The position numbers and the translations under genes were made by a program. 51,833 nucleotides of DNA, from the NCBI GenBank assembly GCA_017512555.1, contig JAFWFE010000027.1, forward strand, positions 1-51,833, given 5' to 3'. Positions 1 to 9,409 of this stretch are shown here, in pieces. The notes under the pieces are model-generated. The model saw only the letters and a program-made list of their open reading frames with translations. It did not search any database and had not been told where the DNA came from. Positions within the stretch are counted from its first letter, which is position 1. Each line of letters begins with the position of its first letter. Origin of the DNA: Solobacterium sp. Lineage in GTDB: Bacteria > Bacillota_I > Bacilli_A > Erysipelotrichales > Erysipelotrichaceae.

Positions 1-1
1 A

Positions 2-40
2 CTGGAGATTGAAGACCCGTTTACGGGTAATAAGAGATAG
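2..40 (+). pseudogene. C-terminal tail of an ORF entering the window, possibly TnpB-like
   Basis: An open frame enters from the left edge and ends at the TAG at 38-40, giving the last 12 residues LEIEDPFTGNKR. It sits directly upstream of the repeat and hairpin at 61-137. IS200/IS605 elements place the tnpB 3' end and the overlapping guide-RNA scaffold in this order. The assignment to TnpB is inferred from position only, because twelve residues carry no recognisable domain. Confidence 0.3.
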
Positions 41-60
41 AGTGCTCGCGCAGACCACAT

Positions 61-137
61 TTGCGCTGTAAGGCGCAGCTCTGAGAGCAGGGCTATGCCC
101 GCATATGTAAAACCACCGGCTAAGCCGGTGGATATTT
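61..137. repeat. Repeat copy 1 with hairpin; IS200/IS605 right-end or omega-RNA-like, also a likely terminator
   Basis: The block contains AGCTCTGAGAGC, then GGGCTATGCCCG, then a hairpin with arms at 113-120 (CCACCGGC) and 124-131 (GCCGGTGG). A diverged second copy lies at 35993-36066 with the same order of elements. On the minus strand the hairpin follows the symporter stop by about 15 bases and is followed by TTTT, so it can also end that transcript. The link to IS200/IS605 or TnpB-type guide RNA rests on the layout and is an inference. Confidence 0.5.
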
Positions 138-145
138 ATTTACAT

Positions 146-1486
146 CTATTCACGATAATACGCTTCTTCATCAAGCGCTCCTTCGCTTTTGGCAACAGCC
201 ATCGCGACTGCTGTATCACCACAGACATTCAATGCTGTAACCAGCATCTCAATCGGCCGGTTGATGGCCAGAATCAATGCATAGGCCATAAGTGCCTGCT
301 CACTGGTAATTCCCAGTCCGGAGAGGATGGTAAAGAGGATCACAGCTCCGGCACCCGGAGCAGCCGGTGTACCTACCGAAGCGATGATGGCGAGGAAGGC
401 AATCACCAGGAGGTTACTGAAGGTAATCTGGAATCCGCTGGCTCCGGCAATAAACAAGGTGGCAATAACCTGCATCAGAGCTGTTCCGTCCATATTAACC
501 GTCATACCGAGCGGCAGCACAAAATTCGCCACTTCATCATTGACGCCAAGACTTTCTGTTGCGGTTTTCATATTCAGCGGTAAGGTTGCGGCAGAAGAAG
601 ATGTTGAGAAGCCGAATAAAACGACCGGTGTCATTTTCTTGAAGTAGGTTACAGGATTCAGTCCTGTTGTTACTTTGACGAAGAGTGGATAGCCGAAGAT
701 CAGCACAACAAGAAGAAGAGCAGTTGTCAGGAGCACATAAGCCATAGCAGGTTTTAAGTAAGTAACACCGTAAGCCGCAAATGTTCTTGAGAGAAGGCAG
801 AATATAGCCACCGGGCCAAAATGATGAACAATATAACTCAGGAAGACGGTAACGATGTCACTGATTTCCCGGCAAAGTTTCGGCAGTACTACAATCTTAT
901 CTTTCAATACATTGGTTACCAACCCGACAGAGACCGCAGTAAATACAACTGCCAGTACACCACTGTTGTTGCTGAGACTGGAAATAAAGTTGTTTGGTAT
1001 GGCGTTGATCAGGATCATCAGCGGATTAGTACCGGTAGATCCTTCCTGGGCACTGAGTTCAAGCGCTGTGTTGTTGAACAAACCGGAATTGTAGGCAATC
1101 ATTCCAAATATGGAACTGATAATAATGGCAATAACAGTTGTGGCCAAAAAATAACCAATGGTCTTTGTTGAGATCCTGCCCAGCTTTCTTGCATCCGAGA
1201 TACGGATAATCGCCAGTACGATACTCGTGAATACCATTGGTACGATAACAAACTGTAGTGCTCTGACAAACAACTGTCCAATCAGATAGAACAAACCGAT
1301 TGCTTTCTCATTACCTGCTGCTGAAATGTCCGCAAACAGAAGTGAATTGATCTTTGCCCATGTCTCAGCACCACCTGAAGCATTCAGGTTTTCTCGTAAT
1401 GCGATCATTGCCAAACCGAATAAAAGTCCGGCAACCATTGCGATAAGCATTTTCACTGTCAGATTAGATGTTTTTTTCTTTGTCAT
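146..1486 (-). CDS. Dicarboxylate/amino acid:cation symporter (DAACS, SLC1 family)
   Basis: This 446-residue membrane protein is a secondary transporter that imports acidic or neutral amino acids or C4-dicarboxylates with Na+ or H+. It has multiple hydrophobic segments and the family core: a serine-rich SSSAATLPLN hairpin motif followed by the NMDGTA motif, with GTPAAPGAG in the second hairpin loop. Length fits the family (about 400-450). The start is supported by AGGAGA 7-8 bases upstream of ATG at 1486. The 86-residue gene at 1551-1811 lies 64 bases upstream on the same strand, so the two may be cotranscribed. The exact substrate cannot be read from the sequence. Confidence 0.93.
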   Translation of the reverse strand: MTKKKTSNLTVKMLIAMVAGLLFGLAMIALRENLNASGGAETWAKINSLLFADISAAGNEKAIGLFYLIGQLFVRALQFVIVPMVFTSIVLAIIRISDARKLGRISTKTIGYFLATTVIAIIISSIFGMIAYNSGLFNNTALELSAQEGSTGTNPLMILINAIPNNFISSLSNNSGVLAVVFTAVSVGLVTNVLKDKIVVLPKLCREISDIVTVFLSYIVHHFGPVAIFCLLSRTFAAYGVTYLKPAMAYVLLTTALLLVVLIFGYPLFVKVTTGLNPVTYFKKMTPVVLFGFSTSSSAATLPLNMKTATESLGVNDEVANFVLPLGMTVNMDGTALMQVIATLFIAGASGFQITFSNLLVIAFLAIIASVGTPAAPGAGAVILFTILSGLGITSEQALMAYALILAINRPIEMLVTALNVCGDTAVAMAVAKSEGALDEEAYYRE

Positions 1487-1550
1487 AAGTAATTCTCCTG
1501 ATTCTCTGAGTTTTGATAGATTTCCTGTTGATCATATAGCGGTTTTTCTG

Positions 1551-1811
1551 CTAAGACTCTTTATATCCGGTTACTTCTTTCATCACCGGAATACTTGCCG
1601 TTTCTTCTCTTGCCGGGAAACTGATTTCCGTTATCTCTGAAAGCCACATGGTCTCAACCAGAAGTCCGTTGATCAACTGTACTTCCAGATCATCGGAAAG
1701 ATTATTCTGGATTTCCTTCGCATTGACAATATAACCGGAGTAACAGGAACCATCGGTAAGTGTGACCGTCATGAATTGGTTCAGATGTGGTAATAATTCT
1801 TCTCGTTTCAT
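1551..1811 (-). CDS. Small conserved-looking protein, possible Sm-like barrel
   Basis: This 86-residue soluble protein is not a family I recognise. Residues about 14-60 alternate short beta-like stretches: MTVTLTDGSCYSGYIVNA, a charged loop, then LEVQLINGLLVET and LSEITEIS. This pattern recalls the two-part Sm/LSM barrel seen in small RNA-binding proteins, but it is only a visual resemblance. The ATG at 1811 is very close to a promoter (TTGCTG, 17-base spacer, TACAAT at 1825-1820), which leaves almost no 5' leader and no clear Shine-Dalgarno. It precedes the symporter gene. Confidence 0.7.
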   Translation of the reverse strand: MKREELLPHLNQFMTVTLTDGSCYSGYIVNAKEIQNNLSDDLEVQLINGLLVETMWLSEITEISFPAREETASIPVMKEVTGYKES

Positions 1812-1819
1812 CTTTACTT

Positions 1820-1848
1820 ATTGTACAAAATGTGAGCAAAAACAGCAA
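1820..1848 (-). promoter_or_regulatory. Promoter for the 86-residue gene, near-leaderless
   Basis: On the minus strand TTGCTG (1848-1843) and TACAAT (1825-1820) are separated by 17 bases. The expected start point lies only one or two bases before the ATG at 1811. Confidence 0.45.
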
Positions 1849-1938
1849 AAAAAGTGAAAGCCTGTATTTTTTGATATGATAGTAGAGGCTGATACGAATA
1901 TAAGAATTGTAAACAGTCATAAAACAGGGGTACTTCAA

Positions 1939-2031
1939 ATGCTCAAACGGATGCTTGTTATCTTTGTTCTTGACTCTCTGGGTATCGTAAAACCTGAAGG
2001 TGTTCGGTTTAAAAAAGTCATCATCCGATGA
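1939..2031 (+). pseudogene. Short ORF resembling the N-terminus of phosphopentomutase (possible remnant)
   Basis: A 30-codon frame starts at ATG 1939 after AGGGG spaced 8 bases and ends at TGA 2029-2031. Its first residues, MLKRMLVIFVLDSLGI, look like the start of phosphopentomutase and related alkaline-phosphatase-superfamily enzymes, where a Lys-Arg is followed by a hydrophobic strand and a metal-binding Asp-Ser. Nothing of the rest of such an enzyme follows. It may be a decayed gene start, a small peptide, or chance. Its end overlaps the terminator of the MFS gene on the other strand. Confidence 0.25.
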
Positions 2032-2062
2032 TAAGCATGATTGCTCCGGCTGGTGACTTTTC
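2011..2062 (-). terminator. Likely terminator of the MFS-containing operon
   Basis: On the minus strand AAAGTCA (2060-2054) can pair with TGACTTT (2020-2014), followed by more T residues. It lies about 20 bases past the MFS stop at 2080. The inner loop is long, so the call is moderate. Confidence 0.45.
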
Positions 2063-2079
2063 TTACTTCAAGAAGCTTT

Positions 2080-3279
2080 TTACGTAGAATTTTTCAGATA
2101 AAGCTTTCTGTAAATTACACCGATCAGTGTGGAAATCAGGAACGCGATAAATGCCAGGATAAACGGATACATCGGATTCTTACTGTAGATCAATCCTGCA
2201 AATAAGGCACCGAAGATCCCGCCCAGGGAATTCATGGACTGATAGAAGCCCATCACCGAATTACTGGTCTCACGGGTAGCCTGCGCGGAACTCATTGCCT
2301 GTAACAGAGGCATACGCAGAACCATCACGCTGGAATAAATGATGTAGATCGCAATGAAGTAGATCTGTCCATGGTAGATCAGAACAGAACCAATCAGCGC
2401 AGTACACAACATGAGTATATACAAGAATGTCCGGTTGATATCCGTTTTCTTCTGCAGGAAGATACCCACGGAAGAATTCAGCAGTAACGTCAGCGCAGCA
2501 ATTCCTGCCTTGAACATTCCGTTATAGGCGGAAGACATTCCGTACTGATCCTTAATGAAATAGTTAAAGCACTGTTCATAAGAGTTCTGTCCGATTGCAG
2601 CGACTGCAGTGATCGTAAACACCAGTGCAAGCAACGGCGTCATGAATGTACGCGCGCTGATAAACGCAGAGAATGGATTGACATCACGGAGGGATAATGT
2701 CTTCTCCGGTTTTACTTTCACACCGGTATCATCTTCACAGAACAGTAAATAACACAAACCGCCGCAGACCAATACCAGTACCTGGGCCATGAACGCTATC
2801 TTTACCGAGATCAATCCAAGCATACCGCCGACGAAGTATCCGCAGGCACCGCCGACATTCTGCACCGTGGAAAGGATGACAAGTTTCCGGCCGCGTTCTT
2901 TCAGATCATCCTGGGTAAAGTTGATTACGTAATTCGCGATGGCAGTGAAGGCGCCGCTGGAAAACATACCTGCGAACATCCGGCCTCCAATCACCGTTGC
3001 CTCGGTATACGCGGAACCGAAGATCAGCTGCCCTGCCGCATATCCCACAGCCCCAATCAACATGATTCTCTTTGTCGGAATATACGCGCATAGCTTCCCC
3101 CAGAACGGAGAAAACAAGAAATACATGAACATCATTGCCGCAAGCGCAACCCCGAACATGGAACTGTCCAGAGAACGTTCCACGATCAATGTCGGTGTCA
3201 CCGGATGCGCGAAATTCGCTGCCATACTGAAACAGAAGCTGATCACAAAAAACAGTAAGAACTTATCTTTCTTCATCAT
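2080..3279 (-). CDS. MFS transporter
   Basis: This 399-residue protein has about twelve hydrophobic segments and the major facilitator pattern. There is an N-terminal helix ending near AHPVTPT, a basic loop after helix 2-3 (CAYIPTKRIML), and a second half starting after a cytoplasmic stretch rich in charged residues (about residues 190-210). It is the last gene of a minus-strand series that begins with the S9 peptidase gene at 7728. The series is therefore probably a peptide- or conjugate-processing operon with its own exporter or importer. Substrate and direction cannot be told. ATG-ATG at 3279 follows a good GGAGGA. Confidence 0.88.
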   Translation of the reverse strand: MMKKDKFLLFFVISFCFSMAANFAHPVTPTLIVERSLDSSMFGVALAAMMFMYFLFSPFWGKLCAYIPTKRIMLIGAVGYAAGQLIFGSAYTEATVIGGRMFAGMFSSGAFTAIANYVINFTQDDLKERGRKLVILSTVQNVGGACGYFVGGMLGLISVKIAFMAQVLVLVCGGLCYLLFCEDDTGVKVKPEKTLSLRDVNPFSAFISARTFMTPLLALVFTITAVAAIGQNSYEQCFNYFIKDQYGMSSAYNGMFKAGIAALTLLLNSSVGIFLQKKTDINRTFLYILMLCTALIGSVLIYHGQIYFIAIYIIYSSVMVLRMPLLQAMSSAQATRETSNSVMGFYQSMNSLGGIFGALFAGLIYSKNPMYPFILAFIAFLISTLIGVIYRKLYLKNST

Positions 3280-3322
3280 TCCTCCAGCACAATATTCTGC
3301 GAGTCATGGAAACAGTATACAC

Positions 3323-3736
3323 TTATTTATTCTCAGACAGAAGATACTTATCTCTTCCGCCCTTCATTGGTTCAGCATAAACGACAACAAACGTTTTTCC
3401 CAGAAGGAGAACCGCATCCGGACAAATCTCTGCCTGCTTTACGGCATCCTCCAGAGACAAGTACTGTCCATCCAGGGAATCGTCCGGGGAAAGAACAAGA
3501 CACATCTCGTCATGCTGCAGTACGAAGTGACGGAATTCCTGCGTCCTGTCCATGTCTTTGCCTTTCAAGAGGATCCTGGAGGGCTCCAGAAGATCTTCTG
3601 CCTGATGACAGAATCTGCTTACTCCGTCATATCTGTGTTCTTTCCGGGTCAACTCAAAGAGAAGCCGTTTACGACGGCTTTTCTGGATAAATGCTTTTAC
3701 AAAATATTCTATGAATTGTTCCGGATTCATCTTCAT
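3323..3736 (-). CDS. Hypothetical protein in the S9 peptidase operon
   Basis: This 137-residue soluble protein is rich in charged residues, with basic N-terminal helices (QKSRRKRLLFELTRKEHR), a mixed middle, and a hydrophobic strand near the C-terminus (AVLLLGKTFVVVYAEP). I do not recognise the family. Its start lies 8 bases after the stop of the membrane protein gene at 3744, and the MFS gene begins 43 bases after its own end, so it is very probably translated as part of the same operon. Confidence 0.75.
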   Translation of the reverse strand: MKMNPEQFIEYFVKAFIQKSRRKRLLFELTRKEHRYDGVSRFCHQAEDLLEPSRILLKGKDMDRTQEFRHFVLQHDEMCLVLSPDDSLDGQYLSLEDAVKQAEICPDAVLLLGKTFVVVYAEPMKGGRDKYLLSENK

Positions 3737-3743
3737 CCATCCA

Positions 3744-4412
3744 TCAGATGATTCCCAGCGGAATCAATACAGCCAGCAATACAGCCACCAAACCCCATTC
3801 GCCGATCAGAAAAGTCTTCCGTTTCTGTGGTGTCATATCCGGCACATAATTACTTGCCAGGAAGAAGGGGATATATGTGGTAATAAATACTGGAAGTACA
3901 CCCCACCACTTATAGACCCAGATAAAGGAATGATTACTTGTTCCTGCCAGGAAAGACTCAAACAACGCAAACAAGAGCGCCATTTCCAGCGCAACAGCGA
4001 GTTTACAGCTGATTCCTCCTTTGCCGTTCTTCGCGAAATAACGTTTCGTCCTGTCGTGAGGCATCATCTTAAAGGAGATGATCCCCGCCAGAGAGAACAT
4101 CATGGATAATTCCCAGCACACTCCAATCAACAGAATAAACGTCGTGGATTCGTTGGATACCGACCACAGGGGATAACCCCACACATGCCCGATCACCGCA
4201 TTGCCGATCTCATACAGCCAGTGGACACCATACAGTGCCAGCCCCGCAAAGACAGCCTCATAATTCTTCTTGTTGATCTCTGTCCAGTAGACGTAGAAAA
4301 CTACTGCCAGGATGAAGATAAATGTCCAGTTGAAATTCTCCGTACTTCGGACAACGATACTATCCACAAGATCTTTCGCTTCCTGTGAACCATCTCCCCA
4401 GAATACAAACAT
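3744..4412 (-). CDS. Six-helix integral membrane protein of unknown function
   Basis: This 222-residue protein has about six predicted membrane segments (roughly residues 28-47, 55-73, 88-111, 135-155, 165-190 and 200-220) and many Trp and Tyr residues near helix ends. The spacing and Trp content suggest a small polytopic enzyme or channel subunit, but I recognise no catalytic motif. It sits between the DUF2804 gene (36 bases upstream) and the 137-residue gene (8 bases downstream), so it is part of the same minus-strand operon. The ATG at 4412 follows AGGAGGTCATGT. Confidence 0.78.
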   Translation of the reverse strand: MFVFWGDGSQEAKDLVDSIVVRSTENFNWTFIFILAVVFYVYWTEINKKNYEAVFAGLALYGVHWLYEIGNAVIGHVWGYPLWSVSNESTTFILLIGVCWELSMMFSLAGIISFKMMPHDRTKRYFAKNGKGGISCKLAVALEMALLFALFESFLAGTSNHSFIWVYKWWGVLPVFITTYIPFFLASNYVPDMTPQKRKTFLIGEWGLVAVLLAVLIPLGII

Positions 4413-4447
4413 ACATGACCTCCTGTTATGTTTTATCTACACAAAGA

Positions 4448-5470
4448 TCAATACCGGTTGTGAACCTTTTCCGCAAAGCACATCATATCCCTGACTTCAA
4501 TCACTGTACCGTCATCCAGCACTGCCTTACCGCTCATTCTGCCGAAGACCTGATGCTGGTCGGAGACGATCACCTTGTAGTCCAGATTCGCGGCTCTGTC
4601 CAGCACAGGGATAAAGTCCATCTCAAAACGTCCATCCGAAGAAGTAAACTTCCATGGATCGGTATAACCAGTTTCCGGAATATGGAAGGTGATATCATCC
4701 AGCTTATGTGCTTTTCCGTTCCAGAAGAGGATATTCTCACTTGCGGCAGAAGTATTGCCGAAACCATAACCGATGTTAAAGCCGAAACTGTTCCCGTTAA
4801 TATCGGTATTCCCGGAACCCCAGAACCAGGTATTATCGTATGTCCATACACCTCTGCCCCAGTCTAAAGTACCGAAGTCTGTCTCCGGATGGAACTCATA
4901 TCTCTTCCCGTCATATTCCATATACCCGGAAGCTCTCATACAGTTGATCTTCTGGTTGTAGTAGAACGCATGTTTCTTATCCCACGGTGTCGCGATGACC
5001 ATGGTATCCATGTCCGGCTGAGCCAGCGTAATCTCACAGGAAAACGGCTTATTCTCGTGGAAATTCTCAAAGTGACAGGAGATATGTCTCTGTCCGTTCT
5101 CTGCCGTAAAGGTCATCTGAAGACGCTTATCCGCATACTTGGTAATACCGGAGGAAGAATGTGAAGGTAACTTCAGTTTCCCCATCGGGAAGGCATTTAA
5201 AACAGTTTCGGTATGTTCCCAAGGATGATCAAAAGTTAACAGAGATACTGACTGTAACCCGATATACCCGTCATCCGAGATCGTAAACGCACCCGCAAAC
5301 ATATCACTTAATACCAGGTAGTAGTCCCACTCCTTGATCCTGAACTTCGGAGCTTTGATCATGGAACGGTCATACCCGAGGATCATCTTCCTGGACCATC
5401 CGGGTTCTCTTAACTCTCCTTCGCTGTTTAGTAATAAACCAGGTGTGGTAATCTCATGATTTCTGCTCAT
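4448..5470 (-). CDS. DUF2804 family protein
   Basis: This 340-residue soluble protein matches the DUF2804 pattern. It has an N-terminal GYDRSMIKAPKFRIKEWDYY region, a central LDWGRGVWTYDNTWFWGSG block (about residues 195-215), then GFNIGYGFGN and ENILFWNGKAHKL. The length is usual for this family. The fold is probably a lipocalin-like beta-rich barrel, and the biochemical role is unknown. It follows the S9 peptidase by 11 bases in the same operon, which suggests joint expression. The conserved Trp/Asp-rich centre might bind a hydrophobic ligand, but that is inference. Confidence 0.88.
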   Translation of the reverse strand: MSRNHEITTPGLLLNSEGELREPGWSRKMILGYDRSMIKAPKFRIKEWDYYLVLSDMFAGAFTISDDGYIGLQSVSLLTFDHPWEHTETVLNAFPMGKLKLPSHSSSGITKYADKRLQMTFTAENGQRHISCHFENFHENKPFSCEITLAQPDMDTMVIATPWDKKHAFYYNQKINCMRASGYMEYDGKRYEFHPETDFGTLDWGRGVWTYDNTWFWGSGNTDINGNSFGFNIGYGFGNTSAASENILFWNGKAHKLDDITFHIPETGYTDPWKFTSSDGRFEMDFIPVLDRAANLDYKVIVSDQHQVFGRMSGKAVLDDGTVIEVRDMMCFAEKVHNRY

Positions 5471-5481
5471 ACAGAAGCCTC

Positions 5482-7728
5482 CTATGCTTTATGAAAGTGA
5501 ACTTCCGGCACTTCTTCTCCTAAAAGATAACGGACAAAGTAGTCCAGTTTCCTGCGGATAAAATACGGATCTGCAGGTACATTGTGGTTACATCTCGGCA
5601 GGATCAGGAAATCAAAGTCTTTATCTGCCTTGACCAGCGCATCCACCAGACGCATACTCTCGGACATTGCCACATTGTCATCCATTGCCCCGTGAGCGAT
5701 AAAGAGTTTCCCCTTGAGGTTCTTAGCCAGGGCAGTATTATCTCCCTTGAGGTAGATATCTTCCTTGTACAAACCATAATAATTCTCTGTCCAGATATTG
5801 GAATACATTCTCTGGTCATGGTTACCTGCGGAAGATACACCGACTTTGTATGTGTCCGGGTATTCCAGCATCGCCCGGCTGGTCGCGCATCCGCCTCCGG
5901 AGTTGCCCCAGATGCCCAGACGTTCAAGATCGATGAACGGGTAGAGTTCCTTTAACTGCGGCAATACATACACATGATCCGCAAGACCTGCGCATCCGTG
6001 GATATTCTCATACGCATAGTGATGGAACTTCCTGCCTCTGCCCGGAGTTCCCTTGCCATCCAGGATGATACCCACAAAACCTAACTGCGCAAGTTCTTCC
6101 AGACCACCCATGATCTCTCTGCCGGGGATCTTCGCGCCGGCCTGGAAAGTCATCGGTACGTTGTATGTCTGCATACCGCCGTAAATATAATCGATCATCG
6201 GATAGGTCTTCTCCGGATCAAACTCTGCCGGACGGATCAGGATACCGTACAGGTCATAACCTTCTTCACTCTTTACCGTGAAACGTTCGGGAATGACATA
6301 TCCCTTGGCCAGTAACGCGGAGATATCCGCCTCAACGACTGTACGGATCAGATTGCCTTCCAGATCACGCATCACCGTTACCGGAGGCTTATCCGCTCTG
6401 GACCAGGTATCCAGGATCACGTTGTTCATGATCACGCACTTATGCATACCGTCTTCCGGTGTCAGGATACGGAAGTCACTGCCGTCCATCTGTACGCGGC
6501 ACAGCAGTTCGTAGCACGGGTGGCTGATCTCGTCGAACATCCCGCCCATAAAGTAGATCGTATCACCTTGTACGGAGATGATCCTGCCTGCCCGTACACC
6601 CTTCGGAGTAATGGGATACAGGCACTGTCCGTTCTCTGCGTCATAGCGGTAGAAACGGGCGATATCTTCTCTTTCTGACTGGAAGACCAGCGTCTTTCTG
6701 TCTCCGGTGATGAAATTGGAACAGTTATAGGAACCGTAACCATCATGCTGGAACGTACGCATATTCAGGAACTCATCATCGTATTCGGTATGCAGGGTCT
6801 TCCATTCTCCGGTATTCTCAATCACCGTAAACATCGATGTCTTATATGCCCGGGAAATGATGGAAGTATACACGGCAGAGGAATCTTCCAGCCAGCGCGC
6901 AAAACTCCAGCGTGGATTAAACAAACCGCCCTCCACACTCTGCGGCGCACATCCTACAGCTTTCAAGGTCTTGTTTACAGCATCACCCATGTAGAAGTAT
7001 GCCTGCGGTACTTCGTCGTCCTCATCCTCCGGGAATGCGCACCGGTAGGTATGGATACGGGGACGGATCGAAGTAGAATTCTCATCATCGTAGGACTGCA
7101 GAAGATATAGTTTCTTTGTCTTTCTCTGGTCAATACGGTAAGTCAGGAAATGAGTGGAGTCCGGACTCCAGAGTACTCCCGGCTTCTGGATCAGCCCGAA
7201 TCTCTGCGCGGAGATATAATCACTTGCCTGACCTCTTCCGGCATAGTCATTCGCTTCTTCACCGTCATTACTCAGCTGGTATTCTTCTCCTGTGCAGAGA
7301 TCTCTGAGATACAGGTTATATTCCTGTACATAGATTTCTTTCTTACCATCCGGAGATACGGAGACTGCTCTTTCCGGCTGTTTCTCTTCCGAAGTCAAAG
7401 TCTTATGTTCAAGATCGTAATGCCAGATCTTCCGGTCCAGTTCAAACGTAAAGATATTGTCTTGTACAGTTCCGTCACGGAAGGTCAGTTCCTGTCCTAG
7501 TTTCTGTTTCAGATCTTCATGGTCAAAGAGATCACTTTCTTCTCCGGTCTTCGTATCAATGACCAGGAAATGTCTGGTTATGGTTTTGTCTGTACGTTCT
7601 TCTTTGGCGTAGTACAGCTGTGTATCCGAGAGGGAATGAAACACCGGTTCCATGTTCAAGGCATCTGCGGTGACATTCCAGGGCAGTAATTGTTCGGCTG
7701 CCAGATAACGTTCTTTCATGTTTGTCAT
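5482..7728 (-). CDS. S9 family peptidase, dipeptidyl peptidase IV-like
   Basis: This 748-residue protein has an N-terminal beta-propeller region (about 1-480) and a C-terminal alpha/beta-hydrolase domain. The catalytic triad is visible: Ser610 in GNSGGG (the GxSxGG form), an Asp in GAMDDN (about 683-684) and His715 in RCNHNVP. Family enzymes remove dipeptides, often Xaa-Pro, from peptide N-termini. There is no signal peptide, so it should act in the cytoplasm. It is the first gene of a five-gene minus-strand operon. The nucleophile elbow GNSGGG differs from the GWSYGG usual in dipeptidyl peptidase IV, so its specificity may differ. The ATG at 7728 may be preceded by one three codons upstream of the MKERY stretch, and the start is not certain. 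Confidence 0.9.
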   Translation of the reverse strand: MTNMKERYLAAEQLLPWNVTADALNMEPVFHSLSDTQLYYAKEERTDKTITRHFLVIDTKTGEESDLFDHEDLKQKLGQELTFRDGTVQDNIFTFELDRKIWHYDLEHKTLTSEEKQPERAVSVSPDGKKEIYVQEYNLYLRDLCTGEEYQLSNDGEEANDYAGRGQASDYISAQRFGLIQKPGVLWSPDSTHFLTYRIDQRKTKKLYLLQSYDDENSTSIRPRIHTYRCAFPEDEDDEVPQAYFYMGDAVNKTLKAVGCAPQSVEGGLFNPRWSFARWLEDSSAVYTSIISRAYKTSMFTVIENTGEWKTLHTEYDDEFLNMRTFQHDGYGSYNCSNFITGDRKTLVFQSEREDIARFYRYDAENGQCLYPITPKGVRAGRIISVQGDTIYFMGGMFDEISHPCYELLCRVQMDGSDFRILTPEDGMHKCVIMNNVILDTWSRADKPPVTVMRDLEGNLIRTVVEADISALLAKGYVIPERFTVKSEEGYDLYGILIRPAEFDPEKTYPMIDYIYGGMQTYNVPMTFQAGAKIPGREIMGGLEELAQLGFVGIILDGKGTPGRGRKFHHYAYENIHGCAGLADHVYVLPQLKELYPFIDLERLGIWGNSGGGCATSRAMLEYPDTYKVGVSSAGNHDQRMYSNIWTENYYGLYKEDIYLKGDNTALAKNLKGKLFIAHGAMDDNVAMSESMRLVDALVKADKDFDFLILPRCNHNVPADPYFIRRKLDYFVRYLLGEEVPEVHFHKA

Positions 7729-9340
<1,612 letters not shown>

Positions 9341-9348
9341 ATCATGCT

Positions 9349-9384
9349 AAAGGCTGAACAGAGATGTATGTTCAGCCTTTTATG
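9349..9384. terminator. Bidirectional intrinsic terminator between GH1 and the lipoprotein gene
   Basis: AAAGGCTGAACA (9349-9360) and TGTTCAGCCTTT (9369-9380) form a perfect 12-base-pair stem with an 8-base loop. It lies between convergent genes and can serve both strands. Confidence 0.88.
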
Positions 9385-9409
9385 ATGAATTTACAGATTA
9401 TGGTATCTT

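Noticed and set aside
2939..3751. Open frame of 270 codons on the plus strand
   Set aside because: It is antisense to the MFS gene and the 137-residue gene, has no ribosome site, and its residues show no family pattern; it mirrors the real genes.
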